A stretch of 64,000 nt of DNA from Saccoglossus kowalevskii (GCF_000003605.2 NW_003122910.1:455692-519691), one strand, 5' to 3'; counted from the stretch's first letter, positions 28,701 to 43,700 are shown. The notes: generated by a model from the letters alone, not told the origin. Program-made: numbers and translations.

Positions 28701-31700
28701 CCTCTGTAATTTATATAAATGTATGTGCTACTAATAGAGAAAATACAGTATTTAAACTTTGACACACATAGTGCCCCAGGAAGATCTTTAATCACATTTG
28801 TTAACACTCATCTGATGACATACTTTTTCTTGGTTATTTACGCTGTCTGATCAGTTGCAGTTTTTTATTATTACTGATATAATCTGTAATCATTCTAGCC
28901 TAAACGAGGGAATCATGTCATTTATATTAAATTGTATCTAACACAACATTCTGCTAGAGATTTACACATGAATCTCACTTATTTTATTACAGTAACTCCT
29001 CTTCATTTATTTATTGTCTCTCTTAATTTGAACTTTTTGAATCAAATAACTCCAGATCATAATAAATGAAAAAACATGATTTTTATTTATTTTCTATATT
29101 TTTTATATTGTGTATTCCTTTATAGAATTATGATTCATACATTGCTGAAAAGGTCATGATGTCTGTAGATCTGTATTGTTATCATGGTTTGCTCATGCAA
29201 TGTTTACTCTAACAATATCAAAGATGCAAACATCAACCAACCATCATGTCAGAGGTCAAAGTGTTGAATTATCATTGCTATCCCACTCCAATTTTGTTTT
29301 TTTTCACTATTGAATGAGAATATGAAAATGATGAGATTTTGTAATCAATTGGTGAATGTTTGCATTGGTTAAAATTAAAAAAAGGTTGCATAATCATTGA
29401 ACTGGCTGGAGAATAAAAGTGCCTGTCCCATTGATGATGTACCTGTCTATAGCTAGATATACTACGACATATAATTTGAAATAAACTTTGATTCCTGGCT
29501 CTCATCATTTAATAAGTCTTTAAAAAATCTATAGGCAATTTTCTGGACATTAGCAATATTTGGACAGTTTGATATCATTATTCATCTGTCTACAGGGACA
29601 GGTAGTTTGTACATTTATCTGCGCCAGCTGAAATATGTCTTTCTGGGGTGGACAGGCTTTAACTATCTATGTGGTTGTTGGCATTTTGATTTCTTAATCT
29701 TTGGAGGCTCCAAGAAAATTCGACTCCATACGCATAGTGGTGAATACGTTTAATTTAAATCAAGTATTGATTGGTGAGCTCTGTTTAAATACTTAATTAT
29801 GATACATTATAATGTTATATAAAATTGTCACGACGCTGTTCATTAGTATCTATTGTGCTTAGTTACGTAGGGTAACAATAACAGTTCTGTATTATTGACT
29901 GTTTCAACATTGTGCAGTTTTATATAGCATCTATATCACGATTTAGTGACACATGTTATCTTCTAGTGTTGATTTGTCTAAATATTTGTTTTTTCTATGC
30001 AATGCCCTTTTAGATAATAAACTCGCGTAGATACATGTATTTGCTATCAATCACTCACAAAAATGACAACCAAGAACCCTTTCATTTGATTGATGTTGCA
30101 CCCCTCACTGAACAATGGAATGTTCTATGGTAATTGTTTTTATATTTAGTTGGTATTAGCTGTTGATTTGTGTCTTTGAAAGAATGTCTGAAAATCTGGT
30201 CACTATTTTCAAATATTGTTTTTGTATTTTTATATCATTTGCTGTTACCCTAACTTTGAGTAAAAGGCAAAATATAGAAAGTATATCAGCTATCAACTAA
30301 ATTTAATCAATTTTTTGAAACATTTTAGCAATATTAGGATTCATATTAATAATGATATATGACTTTTTCACCCCATGTCACGGAGTAAAATTTTGAGATA
30401 TAAAGAAATAATTTCACTATAGAAACCAGTGAAAAAATGATATTTTGAACTTTGTTTCTTTGAAAACTTGTCTGGTCACCTCAATCGTCTTGATCTGATA
30501 ACTTGAGTTTTTTTTTCAGGGAACAACTTTCACAAACTTTGTCAATGATTGAATGAACTATGAAATGTAAATAAATATAAATGTAGTTTTGATTTCTTCA
30601 ACTAAATTGCAACATACCACAGCTGTTCTATGGTATCATTCATTTTTTTTGCGTAGCAGCTCGGTTGAGAATCACACCTTCAGTGTAAAAGATTAGTTAA
30701 AATAGACCATAAACTGTAAGGCTTTGAGTGAAGCCAACAAAATTTCTGAAAATACATGAAAATACGAATTAAGGGTTTTCTCCCCCATCTCATTAAAAAG
30801 ATTCCAATCCTATCACTGCTGTGGTATATCCACTTTGAATGGTGAACTTTGACCTATCACCACCATTGGGCAATTATTAATAGTGGCTATTATAGAGCAC
30901 TTAAACAGTGCATTATGTCAACTGAGATGCATTCTTAGCCATTTAAAACATCATTACAATCAATCAGGCCTGTATAGTTGCTAGGTGGTTGTCAAACCCA
31001 TGAGGACTTTTTTGTTTTGTTTTATTAGACATTGAAGTCAAGTATTGTGACATTTCTGATGTCATGCTTCCCCCATGATGAGTTTATTGTGCTAGCCTGT
31101 TCCAAGCTCTGTACCATTACTACCCTTTATTACACCGCAGTCCATGCCAGAGTTTAATGTTAGGCTGGTTTAGCTTGCTTATAAAGTTAATTAAATTAAG
31201 AGAAATATCTGAGTTGTAATGTTGTGAGGTCTGAAGTACTCAAAGTTGATGGCTGTGATGTTATAGGAATTGTGTTATAATGACGGGACTTTATCCTGCT
31301 TTAGCACATAAGCTATGAAACAGATCAAAAAATAAACAGAAATCCCTAGCAACCACTGACAGTTCCACTACACATTTGCTCCGTGTAATATTTTTCATTG
31401 CTGAGAGATACATAAACTAAACACAACTAAAACTTTACAAAAAGTTTCTCAATATTTTCTTGATGTTTCTATAGTAACACTAATTCAAACTGCCCAAAAC
31501 TGGGTTTTGAATATTTGAATTTTGATGAGACAATGAATAGTTGTTGTAAGTTGCCAATATGATTTTTTAAATTTTTTGTGCCAGGCGACAGTTGTGGATA
31601 TTGAGTGTCACTGTTGTCTCTCCTGACATTTTTTTTGTATTTGAAAATTGCAAGTGCTGACACATAGTGCATTTTGCCACAGAAGTCATATTCATGTTTG

Positions 31701-34700
31701 GGACTACATGACAGGGCTGTGTGGCCATCTCTCTGTCAAATTTTTTTTTAATGCGCTATCCTGGCGTCAACCAGGCTCGGTCGAACACAAGCACCTGCGG
31801 ACCTTAACCAAAGTTCCCCCAAAGTCGAATTCGTTAGTGAATGAATCTTGTCCAGTGGAATTGGCCTTCCCATTGAGTCTGTGGCACACTCACCCAGGGT
31901 AGGGTCGACCCTTTGATGTTCAGCCTAAGGTAGAATTTGAACTTGGTCTACCTATTATGAGTCTGATGTGACAACCAATATGCTACCAGTGACCGGTACT
32001 ACCAGATAAATTTACTTTATTCTTCCTTAGTGTTTTTACATTTCTGTAAAAGTTTGACCACTGTGTCTGATAAAATGCACATCTGTACATATGCAATATT
32101 AAATAGAAATAGTTTTTTCCTTTAAATATAAATGGTAACCAGTTCAATGAACATAGAATGAAAACAAGCAGCCATAGAGTTTTCCAGTTCAATTATATGC
32201 ATCATTTGATCTGTCACATCTAGTATTAATTGATCCAAAATAATTTCAGTAACTCTGGTGATAAGCTTAGAAACGTAATTGGAAGATTATATGTACAACC
32301 ATGGTATTTAAGCACCGAATATAAGTAATATATTTGAATACAATACTGTCTTTTTCTTAAATTTAAGGCTTTAGTGTTTGTTTTAAATTTATTGGACACA
32401 TTTATTGCATTGTATAGTTTTGTAATCTGTGCATCAGCTGTTGTGATCATTTAAGCGTTATTTCTAAACATATGAGCTTATGAATTCAATTTAACATAGT
32501 AAATTACCAGTAAGTGAGGGCATATGCCCACCTGTAATCAAATTATATTTGAAATAGTCATATGAATAAAATAAAAAAATGCTGTCAGTGAATTTATATA
32601 TCATGTAATTTTGTGATTTATTTCTTTTAACTGGCACAAAATAATATATTGATGATGCCTGGGGCTTGTGGTCACCTGTAGAGTAGTCTTAATGACAAGC
32701 TGTATGTTAGCATTGCAATAGTTTGCTGTAATACTCAATAAGTATTTAAATTTGGCTGTTATTTTACTAGTAGTGCTTGTCTCCTGGGAACACAATTCAT
32801 TTCACATCCTCTGTATGAGTATTCCCAACAGAATTGCAAACGACCTAAGACAGAGTTAATGACCACACGTTGCCTGTCAACATCAATTGAATGTCTTGTT
32901 ACAGATGCTTTAAAAAGTCATCCAAGCTAGAAATATAGTGATTTTTACTTATTTGTTGTCAGTTGTGTTGCATTCTGTGATTTACAATTTCTCAACACCT
33001 TGTAATTTATCAAACTGATAACTCGTAATTTGAGAGATTAACGCTATAAGCCCTGATCTTGTGCCTCAATAAATTTAGTCAAATAAGCACCATTACTGAC
33101 AAGAACGAAATATGGCAAAAATACTTGTTTTGTTTTAAATCATTAACACACAACCAAAGAGGACAGTCATTTGTAATTTTGTATTAACTTAGTGTCTTAA
33201 AACCTATATCAGTTGAGTCTCTGTGGAGTCTATAAATTAAGATTGCTTGTATCAGATGGAGGTGTGCTTCTAACCAAACCAAGATAGATAAGAAATCACT
33301 CACAATCATACTTCAATAATGTGGCAAATATACCCTAAACGTGACCCCCGCTTTTGACAGTGTATATACATGTATCTCAGATTTCCAAATATTTAAACAG
33401 CTATTCTGTCAATCTGTAGTGTCCATCAACCCAAACAGAGAACTGGTCTCATTGTATATTACATTTATCTCATATACTATATTTATACAAATTTGTTCAA
33501 ATCCATGCCTAATTATTTTACAAAATAGAACTGGGATACAAAGCAAATGAATTGTGTTGAAACCCCCTCCCCGTCCATATAGAAAAATATCCATGATTCT
33601 TTGTACAGCCAGCTATAACAGTGATGTATTTATCACTATGACAACTACTAACCTCGTCAAGATCAAGTATGAGTTCAGTGTTGGTATGCTAGCTGCTAGA
33701 AGGGTGTTTATAAGTCCCAGAAACCTACATTCCGGGTTCACATGATGTCAGGCACACTATGTAGCTGAAATGAAGTTAATCAAAATTACTATGTGGAATA
33801 CAACCATAATGGTCCGGTGTGAGTGTACCCTGCACTGCTGATTGTATATGCTGTGAGTGAAATACAAACTCTTGAAGATGTTGTATGTTTTGTTTTCTAG
33901 GTCTTGGAGAATTTTTTTGAATATTCCCTTGCGATTTCTTCTTTATTTACTGTCATACATGTAGTTGTATCTCATGAATAACAGATTTTTTGTCCTGTTG
34001 AAAATTGCAATTGAAATTCTCGATATCTGATATCTTGTTTTGGGTATCTGAAATTATTGTCTTGTGTAGCTGTACGAGTTTACATAATAATAGGCTTATT
34101 TGCATATTTATTTATGTACATGTGTTCTACAAGCCTCTCTGGATTTATTTAAATTGTAAAATTGTTACCAAATTATTTTGAGATAAATTAAAAAAAAATT
34201 GTAACATATAGTCGTGACAGAGGAAGCGTACTATTGACGTCAGATTAGCCCCTCCCTTAAGTAATTCTCTGTAAACAGTGAGTACCTGCTGTGATGTCAC
34301 CTGGATATCTTCTCATCAGTTCTCATCATACTTGATGTATGTCACATTTATTATTTGATTTATTCCGGCTTTGTTTCAGTCAATGATGCTGTGTATCTAT
34401 AATAATAAATCTATTTTTCATGTTTTCAAACTAAGTTTTACCTTAACCTTTGATTGCAAATTAAACTGTTCTTACCTTTCACCAATAAAGCTGCATAATA
34501 TCATATTTTTTCAAAACAATTGATCATATGTGTAGACAGTTGGAAGTTATTAATTAAATTAACTAAAATAAATTAAAAAACAGATTATAAAAATATATTT
34601 ATAAAAATGTCCAAAATATTGCACTGAAATGTTTGTTGGGAAATTGCTTTCAAAAGGTTAATCTCATTTCCAGATTGTATACAAAGCGTATTATAGGCTT

Positions 34701-37700
34701 ATGATATAGAATTTTATGGAAAACAAAAACAAGTCTTAAGCTTAAGCAACACAGACAGTGGGGATTATTATCTTGTGGCATTGAACCTTTAATCGGGATA
34801 ACCATAATTTTTGTGCTAAAAAATCATAAAAAATCGAGCATTTCTAGCATTCCAGAACTGGATCTTGGCGTTTATGAATGGATTGTCTTTAAACTTGGTA
34901 CATACATTAGAAATTATGGGTTCCTGATGCACGTCATTTTATCTTTCAGATCGGATTCAAAATGGTTGACTGGCGGCCATTTTGTTTAAATGAATTCGCT
35001 TCTAGGGCCATATCTCTGATATGCTTTGACTGATTATGTTCAAATTTTATATATTCGTTTTACATCATGTTATAGATATATAGATGTATTCAAAATGGCC
35101 GACTGGTGGCTATTTTGTTTTAATTAATGCTGTTCCAGAGCAATATTTTTCAATATGGACAAGTACTTGTTTGATAATCAGATACAAGATGTCAATCATT
35201 TTAATGTTAAAAAATCATCGAAATGAAGCATCATCTTTTGGATCCATATGTCTATGTTTATATTACTATAAACAAAACTATATATCTTAAATTTGATAAC
35301 TAACGGGGACTGTGTCATGCATGGCTTGTATATCTAAATTTGATTTCAGGATTCTGTGTGGATATGATTTCTCACAAACTGAACAAAATTCTAAGCCCTT
35401 GTCATGCTTATGATGAAAATTTTTCTACAGATCATAAAAAGTAGGAATGCAACGTTATTAAATAACTGAATATCTTCTCCTATATTTTCAGCTCTATTTC
35501 TATCATAGTGGTCGATGTAGAATGGAAATGCAAGACAGGGATATACACATGTTACAAGTAAGTCATTTCTATTGCATAATATATCACATGCCCTCCACAG
35601 TATTGTGAATGCATTAACAATTCACCATCTTCGTGAATATGTAAAATAACAATAAATTCATTGTTTCCTTGACTAATTCGTGAAATTAAAACATCGTGAA
35701 TATGTTCAAAACATCAAAATAGTGAAAATAAATGATTCTACAGTATATGCCACTGTAATTATATAGCCATCTGCTATATGTATTTACCGTACTCGACCAC
35801 GTTAGCGCCCATGCTCAGTCAAGCACCCACCCCCCCACTTTTGCGCAATTTTTATATTCGGGGTCACATTCGGCAAAGCACCCACCCCTTAAAAATGCTA
35901 ATAATTTATCGTTTTTATATGATACATCGTGGATATCGACCGCCGTGAATATGTTGTGAATGTGTAGACCACGGTAACCGTGCGTAAACTACACTTCAAC
36001 AATGACTTGTTAATAAAAGTAAAATGCAGTAAATATTTCATGCTGTATTCAGTTTACCGATAAAAAATTGCTATATTACCATTAAAAAAAACAAAATCAT
36101 GTCGTTTACTCGCCGAAATCAACTCCAACAGATCGTACTTCTACATCGATAATTCACTTCCGCATTGCGTTACTCAGTACCACACAGCATTTTGATTGGA
36201 TAATAACACACTTGACCCGTTAGGTCAAAGGACGTTGATGCAGGTCAAATGCAAATACATCATGGCGGAAAGAGTTTGCGTACGATCGGACACATTCGTC
36301 AGTGGCGGTAATGAGAAAGATTTTGACTTTGACTGTGTTCCAACAGACTCAAATATTTTTAATCTTGTAAATTCGGGTGGTACGTAATTAATATTGTAAT
36401 AAAATGGGCATATTTGACCATCTCGTTTCTTCATTGTAAGAGTCAATGACGACTCACCTAATTTCGTAATTTTATTTTCCCTCAAACTTTCAAAGACGTA
36501 ATATCCCCCTAAATCTGTCACACAGTGAATAAAAATTGTCAGTTCCGAGGGGGGTGCTCGGGTAAGCGCCCACCCCTAAAAAATCTTGATTTTATGAGTT
36601 GAGGACCCTGGGCACTGACGCGGTTGAGTACGGTATATGTATAATGCTGTTGCATTTCAAATTGCTAATCTTTTTTAAATGTTCTAAATGTTTTAAATGT
36701 TCGCCTGTGTTTTGATCTTGAACCACAATAAAATTGGGAAAGATGCAGTGTAAACTTCAATCATTTGTTGATTACAGTAAAATATAGGATGTACAATAAG
36801 GATGTCTTTTCAGAACATCCCATCAAATTTGAATCAATATATCTGAAAATTTCAATATGACTCATTCAGATTACGATTTTAAAAAAAGAATGTGATGTTA
36901 GATTTAGGCACAGACCTATCTGTGAACTTTAGTAGAGTCCTGTACAACTAGTGACTTTAATTACATTAGCTCTTGTAAAGGAAATTTAGAAAAACCAACC
37001 CCAAAATTAATTAAGCACTTTGGAGGAGAAGTGCACCATTAAAAGTCAATGAACAGATTACTCCATTACATACCTCCTAACACAGTTAATAGATGACTGT
37101 CAGGTGCTCTTTTAGTTGACAAGCCCAGTAAGGCTTACATGTATTTTACATACATTGGAAAGATCAAGAATACTGTATTTGCTCTATTGAAAATGCTTCT
37201 CTTATAGAAGTATTGTAAAAATACACATGTATTGCTTGTTTTGACCGTAGACACCATTACGTAAGTGAATGTGTACTAATGGAGTAAATACTGTGAAATA
37301 CTTTATTTTAGCTGGAATTAATTTTTGCTGAAAAGGCATTTTGGGTGTTTTGTATGGAATTTATTTTCACTGATTTTTGACGAGTTGAATGTGGAATATA
37401 GGGAAAAAAGTATATTCGCTGGATTTTATTTTTACGGAATCATCCTTTCAGCGAAAATAGCAAAAATAAATTCCAAGCGAAAATAAAGTATTCTACAGTA
37501 CAGTAATTGCTTTGGGGATTTGGGAGTGTGAAAAACAACAATGTGTGACTAGAAACTAGTTTACATACTTTTTAACATGGAATGAATGTTCTGTCAGAAA
37601 ATTTCAATTTATTCCTTGTGCTCTGCTGCGACAGTGCGCTTACACTGTGTATATGGTGTATAATTGATTGTGTGTTAACTCAAATAGACATTTGCATCTA

Positions 37701-40700
37701 TCAAGTTCAGGAGATAGTGATCACATTGATTAAACTTGTCCAATTTGCTATGATTATGCATAAGGCATTTATTTTCCAATCATAGTATTAACATATTGTA
37801 AACTATAAAATTGTTTCTTATGTGTTGTACTGTGAAACCATTTATTTTCATTGACATATAATTTCACTATTTTAACGTTTTGAGCAATTTCACTGGGTTT
37901 TAAGTTAACAAACTTGGCAGGGAAACAATGAGTTATATTGTTATTACACAATTTCACATATTTAATTTAGCGAATCACATTTATCAAAGAGAGCTAATTA
38001 AAAACCAGTGAATAATTAGTGCATTTACAGTAGTATTCTCAGTAAACACTAGCTTACAATGGCTAAACCAGTAGTTTTTACATACAAAGGGTCAGGGTAA
38101 AAATTATATTATACTGGTACTAAGAGAATTACATTGACAATTTTATGCCTGAGTAGTAGCTAAGTCTGAACACCCACTGTATACGATAATAGTCATGAAA
38201 ATTCATCAACTGTGTGTAGGAATAATAAATGGATTAAACTGACTGACGATTGTTGCTAATTTATGTTTATTAACACATCTATAATCACAGCTGAAGTACG
38301 GTTCACATATAAATAAACTATTGACATCATCTTCTTTAATCAGACTGTTGAAAGAAACAAATTATTAGTGTTATTAGCAGTAGGGGGACAAATCCGCTGT
38401 GATTTCACAATCTCATCTCATGGATAGGTGATGCATGGCAAACCCACCTCAATTGTTATACATGCCAGTTACATACTGCCTAATCGTGCGTGCATGTATA
38501 TTACCATGTTGTCATGACAACCACATAGTTATAACACACGCTTTCTGTGTATTTTCTTTGTCTGTCACATTTCCTGTTTTATGTGAAAAACAAAATACAT
38601 TTGTTATATTGTAATGATATTGATTAGAAATCTTTATTTGGTTTTTCATCTTGTTTTCCTGCAATTTATACTAATTTATTAGACAGTGTATTTTATCCCA
38701 TACTGGCCTGTAGTGTTGAATAGAAAAATTTATGCCTTTCACTAGTATTGTGGTGAATTCAAATGATCCACATTTGTAAAATGCAAAATTAAATAGAATT
38801 TTTTGCTCTTGAAATTGTGTAACATTAAAGAAGATGGCATCAAGGATGAGCTCCTATATGGAGCTAGAACATTTTCGTGAACTATGGTATTTAAATAGTA
38901 CTTGATCTTTTGTTTGATATATACTAAAACATTTAGATACTATGTAATCTAGTCTGAACCAGTTTCAAGTCTGATGGAAATGGTTGATTTTACTTTTGCC
39001 TGTGGGTCCTTAAAGGTCTACTCTTCATGTTCTTGGCACTATCATTTTAAAAGTTTTTTTTTTTTTTATTTTGTTGAAAATGGATTAAATTGGGCTATGA
39101 ACGAACTAGATTGAGTAGCTACTGAGGTTACGCATGATCCTGATTGATTTTGTTACAAAGTTATTTTTATCTGGACAATTATTGCTGTTTGAATTCTGCT
39201 GCAGGTGTGCATTAAGCACTGCTAACCTAGAAAGTATGTTAGTTCAATCAGACACAGTGGCAACAGGAGTAAGAGAAAGAAATCTTTGATTGGGTGAAAC
39301 GATAAGGTTGTCTATATTCAATAAATGTTATGTACAAAATGTAACAGTTACACTTTTTGCCAATAACCAAAAATCACCAATCATAATTGCTAGCTTATTT
39401 TAAGATTAAGTTTTCAGTATCTTAGGGGGTCAGAAATTCACTAAGAATGTTCTAATCAGTGATCTGCAGATGATCTTATCATGAAATCAAAATTTGTCGT
39501 AAGGCAAATCCTATAAAATTGGTCTGTAATGCATGATAGACTATTGATTTGTTTCAAGTATAGCTGAAGAACTTATGGCAGATATGTAGGAAATGTTGCC
39601 AATATATCATGCATACCCTATTTTCTTTGACATGCATTTTTGTTAGAGGTTCATGTTTAAGTTATATTTGTATATAATGTCATAATATTTATATAGTATT
39701 GTATCAATCCACGCTACATACAGACAAGAATTCATGTTACTGTGGCACACTGGCAGTAATCACAAATGATGCCTTTAAACTTTTATTATTGTGGGAATTT
39801 TATTTTCATAAGCCAAGGTAGGCATATAGTCATTTGCGTAGTCAGAGACGTCCACAAGTAACGAAATTGGTATGAATTTTGCCAGAAAGTACCAAAATCA
39901 ATAAGAATTCTCCAGAAATTGAGTGGCTCAACAAATATTTCAGTTCTAGGCAGTAATCAGTTGTCAGTTTCAAAACATGGATCCACTGATGCCCATCAAG
40001 TGAAACACTGGGGACTTAAGTTGTACAACCTGGAAATGTTTTTTGACTCATCATACTGGGTTACTGATGCACATTGTTTTGTTTCCTGAGTTTATTGGTT
40101 GCCATTTTGTTTTTTCTCATGCATTCTACCTTTTCCTCAGATACACAAAGGCAATACATTATGATATGAAACACTTGTTCAGGGCTTTTAGATCAAATTT
40201 AATTGAGTGGCAGCCGTCAACTGTTTCTGGCCTGGGCCAATTTTGTTCAAGCTTGCTATGACAACGTATATTGGGTTTTGTTTTGTGATTTGATTCCAAA
40301 CGATCACACCTGACATTCATATTGGTTTTATTATACCCCGACACATAGTGCCGTCAGGGGATATAGTGGCATTCGTCCATCCATAAAAAGTCATATCAAG
40401 AAAACTATTGAAGATGGAGACATTCAACCTGTGCATTGAATACATTGTAGACTTGTTGCTATCATAAAGTTACTAAGTTTTTTTGTTTGTTTTTTCAGAT
40501 TGGTGGTGTTTTGATGGATCCCAATGAGTATATCATAACACTGTTGAATAAATTCAATTTAGTCAACGTTATGAGAGAAAGCTATGATAAAATACCTCCC
40601 ACTGGAAGTGAGGTGAGTCATCCTGTATGTAACTACAATCATTATGATACAAATGTAGCTAGCATTTTGCAAAACGAACATATATACATATATCGGTAGC

Positions 40701-43700
40701 ATTGCTATTGTAAGGATACAGTATATATTAATAAGTTGACAACCATACTACTGTGTTACTGCCCTCTAACACGACTGATTTTGTACGGATTTTAATAAAC
40801 ATTGAGTCGGCTTGTTGACTAATTGGGAAAGTTGTCTTCAAGAAAAAAAATACAATTGTATGTGACTGTATAGGTAATTTGCATAGGTGATTTACAGCAC
40901 AAACAAAAATTTTGTTGCCCCTTATTTCCTTTGTTTTTACCAAATTACGAATTCCATAACTGTAGTAAGATGTTTTTCATTTTTTTTGTTGCGTCAATGA
41001 CACGCCAATGAATTAGCAACACAGAGATTCTTTGTGCATCAGTGGGTTGTCATATCAAGAGGACACAATTCTCTTTGTCAAATTCATAACATATGCCAAA
41101 CAAATTTGTCTGAAACTCTACATCCTCAGGTTTTAAACCATGTGTGGTTTGTGTGTAATGCTACCACACTGGTACAAGGATCAATAATGTGTAATTTTCA
41201 GCAAGTATATGTAATCTGAAAACAGGTAATTGGTAAAAAACTTACTACTAAATCTTATGTAATGACACTGAATTTGTCATCCTGTTTGTTTTTTTGTTCT
41301 ACAGGAAACACAGAAACAGATGCATTCGGACACATTGACTGAAGAATTCCTTGGGTTGTTGATAGTTATACTTAGTAAGTACACTTGGACGGAGGGGGGG
41401 GGGGGGAGGGTGCCTGATCTGATCTGATCTGGATGGAACATTTCAAAGTCAGTCATTCGTAGGCCATCCTTGAAGCAACAACATCCCTTTTACAAACAGA
41501 TGCAATAATTTTAGCGATTTCTTTACTCAATAATCCTCAACAAAACATCAAGTAGAAAAATACAGGCTCTAAAATTATGCCTATTGCAATACAATTCAAC
41601 CAACAGCCAGTTTGGTGCCATAATTTGTTGCTGGAGCTCTATGCATGATTTTATTGCGTTCAAACTTTCATTTCAAACTGCGCACACAAAGTGATTTCTC
41701 AAAATGCATACTAATTAGGTAACTTGTTAGTGATAAAAGTTACTGAAAACATTTTGAGCAATTTTGAGCAAAAGTACTCATGAATATTAATTTATACAAA
41801 TTAGACTTGGACCTAACAATACTGTAGTAAAATAAAAGCATTACCTTGCAATGAGGGCAATAGCATACATATGTATGTCTATTACCGTAGAAGGAATGTG
41901 GTTCAGCATATGCATATGAATATTTCTTTGAATCCAGAGGAATTCATCTTGTACTATTAAACTCCCCATTGATGACAATGTAAAAGCATAAAAACAAAGG
42001 CTACTACAATCAAACCTATGATAGTGACCACCTCCATAGTAGCCATTTTTTGGGCAGTCCAAAGGCATACGAGCTATCTGTGTATAAATATTGACTACCT
42101 GTCTCGTGACCACCATTTTAGCAATATTTTTGCAGATTCTCCTTGGTTTATATTGTTGCCTTGTGTTGAGCGCAGTCACCAAGGAGTCTTTATGTGAAAA
42201 AAAAAGTGTATGCTTATAGGATAACGTAACTTTGGGAATAAAGTTTTCTAAACTGTTGACTAATAAAGTCATATCATATTGTTCATCATGGCAAGGAAAA
42301 ACCAAGAAATGATTGAATGTGGACAGCAAGACGTTACCTGGTTACCCTCATCAGTTGTATAAGTTAAATTAACCATGACAGTCTAATTCCAGCATAGGAT
42401 AAGCTATGAATTTCATTCTCAGGTGAGAGATATGCCACTGGTATTGGTGAAATTACAGAGGAGGATAGAGTGAGCAGAGAAGTCATACAACAGCTGTGTA
42501 TTTGTCCAATGGCACATAGTGAACTTAGTAAAAAACTTACAGAAGATGTAAGTGCATTTTTATTATTAAATTGATCTATACGCAGTTAGTCTTTGTGAAA
42601 AACAGCATTAGCAAACTTTTGTTTTTATGAGAAACAATGATTGTGTTTTATTTCAAACTATGTTCATTTCTATCAAAATAGCATAACCATGAAACTGGTT
42701 TGGAATCTGTCATACATAAAGTAGCTATATTCAAGTAAGTATCCAAGTATAAACATTTTTGTTATTGTAATGTGATAATTATCATTGTTGATAACAGATA
42801 TGAGTGTGCCATCAAAAGTGAAATGTATTACTAATTTCAAGTATTTATTTGTTAAACAGAAAGCCTGGTGCAACAGGGAAGGGACTGTATGAGTTAAAAC
42901 CTGAGTATTTTGAAAAATATGATCCATTTTTCTATCATTACTCTAAGGCTGAGCAGTCTAAGGTTATGAAATTTTTTTTTTTTTTTTTATTTGACTGCTA
43001 TTTTTAATACTTCACCATCTCTGGTCTTGGTTAGTGTTATGTTAATGATTTCAATATATAGATGACTGTATTGCATTTTTTATTATCTATTATGTGGCAT
43101 ACTTGTTTGTGATATTGTGAATTGCTTATTTTTCACTGCTAGGAATTTTTTTGATTTGATGATTTTATGGCATTAGTGAAGACAACAGAGAAATTTTTAC
43201 TGACTGGTGAAATTCACAAAATGTTTCTCTGTGAAATAAAAATGGTTTACAGTATATATCAAATGTGGTATTTCTTATGAAGTATGTTTTGAATTATATT
43301 AACATGTACTTTTAATGTGTCTACAGTCGGAGGAGACACAGAGGAAGAGGAAGAAAGCAAACGGAGAAGGGGAAGGTGAGAATCCATTTTATTTGCAGAT
43401 TCAGATTCTTCTTTTTCCCTCCTTTTCCAGATGTTTCAAAGAACATTTTAAGAAATATCTTTTAGTGGTATCCTATTGTGAACATTGTGTTCCATGCAGT
43501 TGGTGAATATTTTGAATTCTGAAAACTTTTGAATGATGATTCATGTGATTATTCGCTCTGAATTTCAGTTATATTTTGTCAAAATTTGTACATTTAGTTG
43601 TTTCCAAGTTTAGGATTTGAGCAACCTATAAGTATGTGAATTGAGCTATATATGTTTGTACTGACGATGCCAACTGACTTTTATGTTCATCTGTATGAAG

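Larger units (their letters stand above)
26614..35491. other. Second half of the 20.2-kb UBR2 intron and GPCR 5' flank
   Basis: Upstream of the GPCR, 27740-28180 is less AT-rich and carries a 70-codon minus-strand frame (27749-27961); it might be a 5' UTR exon or promoter region of the GPCR, but I cannot show that. Farther on are a tRNA-derived SINE (31741-31998) and an AGTCCCCGTT-family 3' fragment (34800-35330). The remainder is AT-rich with no recognised gene. Confidence 0.5.

Noticed and set aside
31925-31998. Possible tRNA gene on the minus strand
   Set aside because: A and B boxes are present but the acceptor stem does not close and the sequence continues into a SINE body and A-rich tail.
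36225-36521. 98-codon minus-strand frame inside TIR element copy 2
   Set aside because: Antisense to the exon-like segment; the plus-strand frame with ATG and donor explains the openness better.
41841-42329. 162-codon minus-strand open frame, the longest after the GPCR
   Set aside because: It runs through a TIR-like repeat (caaacctatgatagtgacca) and has no recognisable domain; composition is that of intron sequence.
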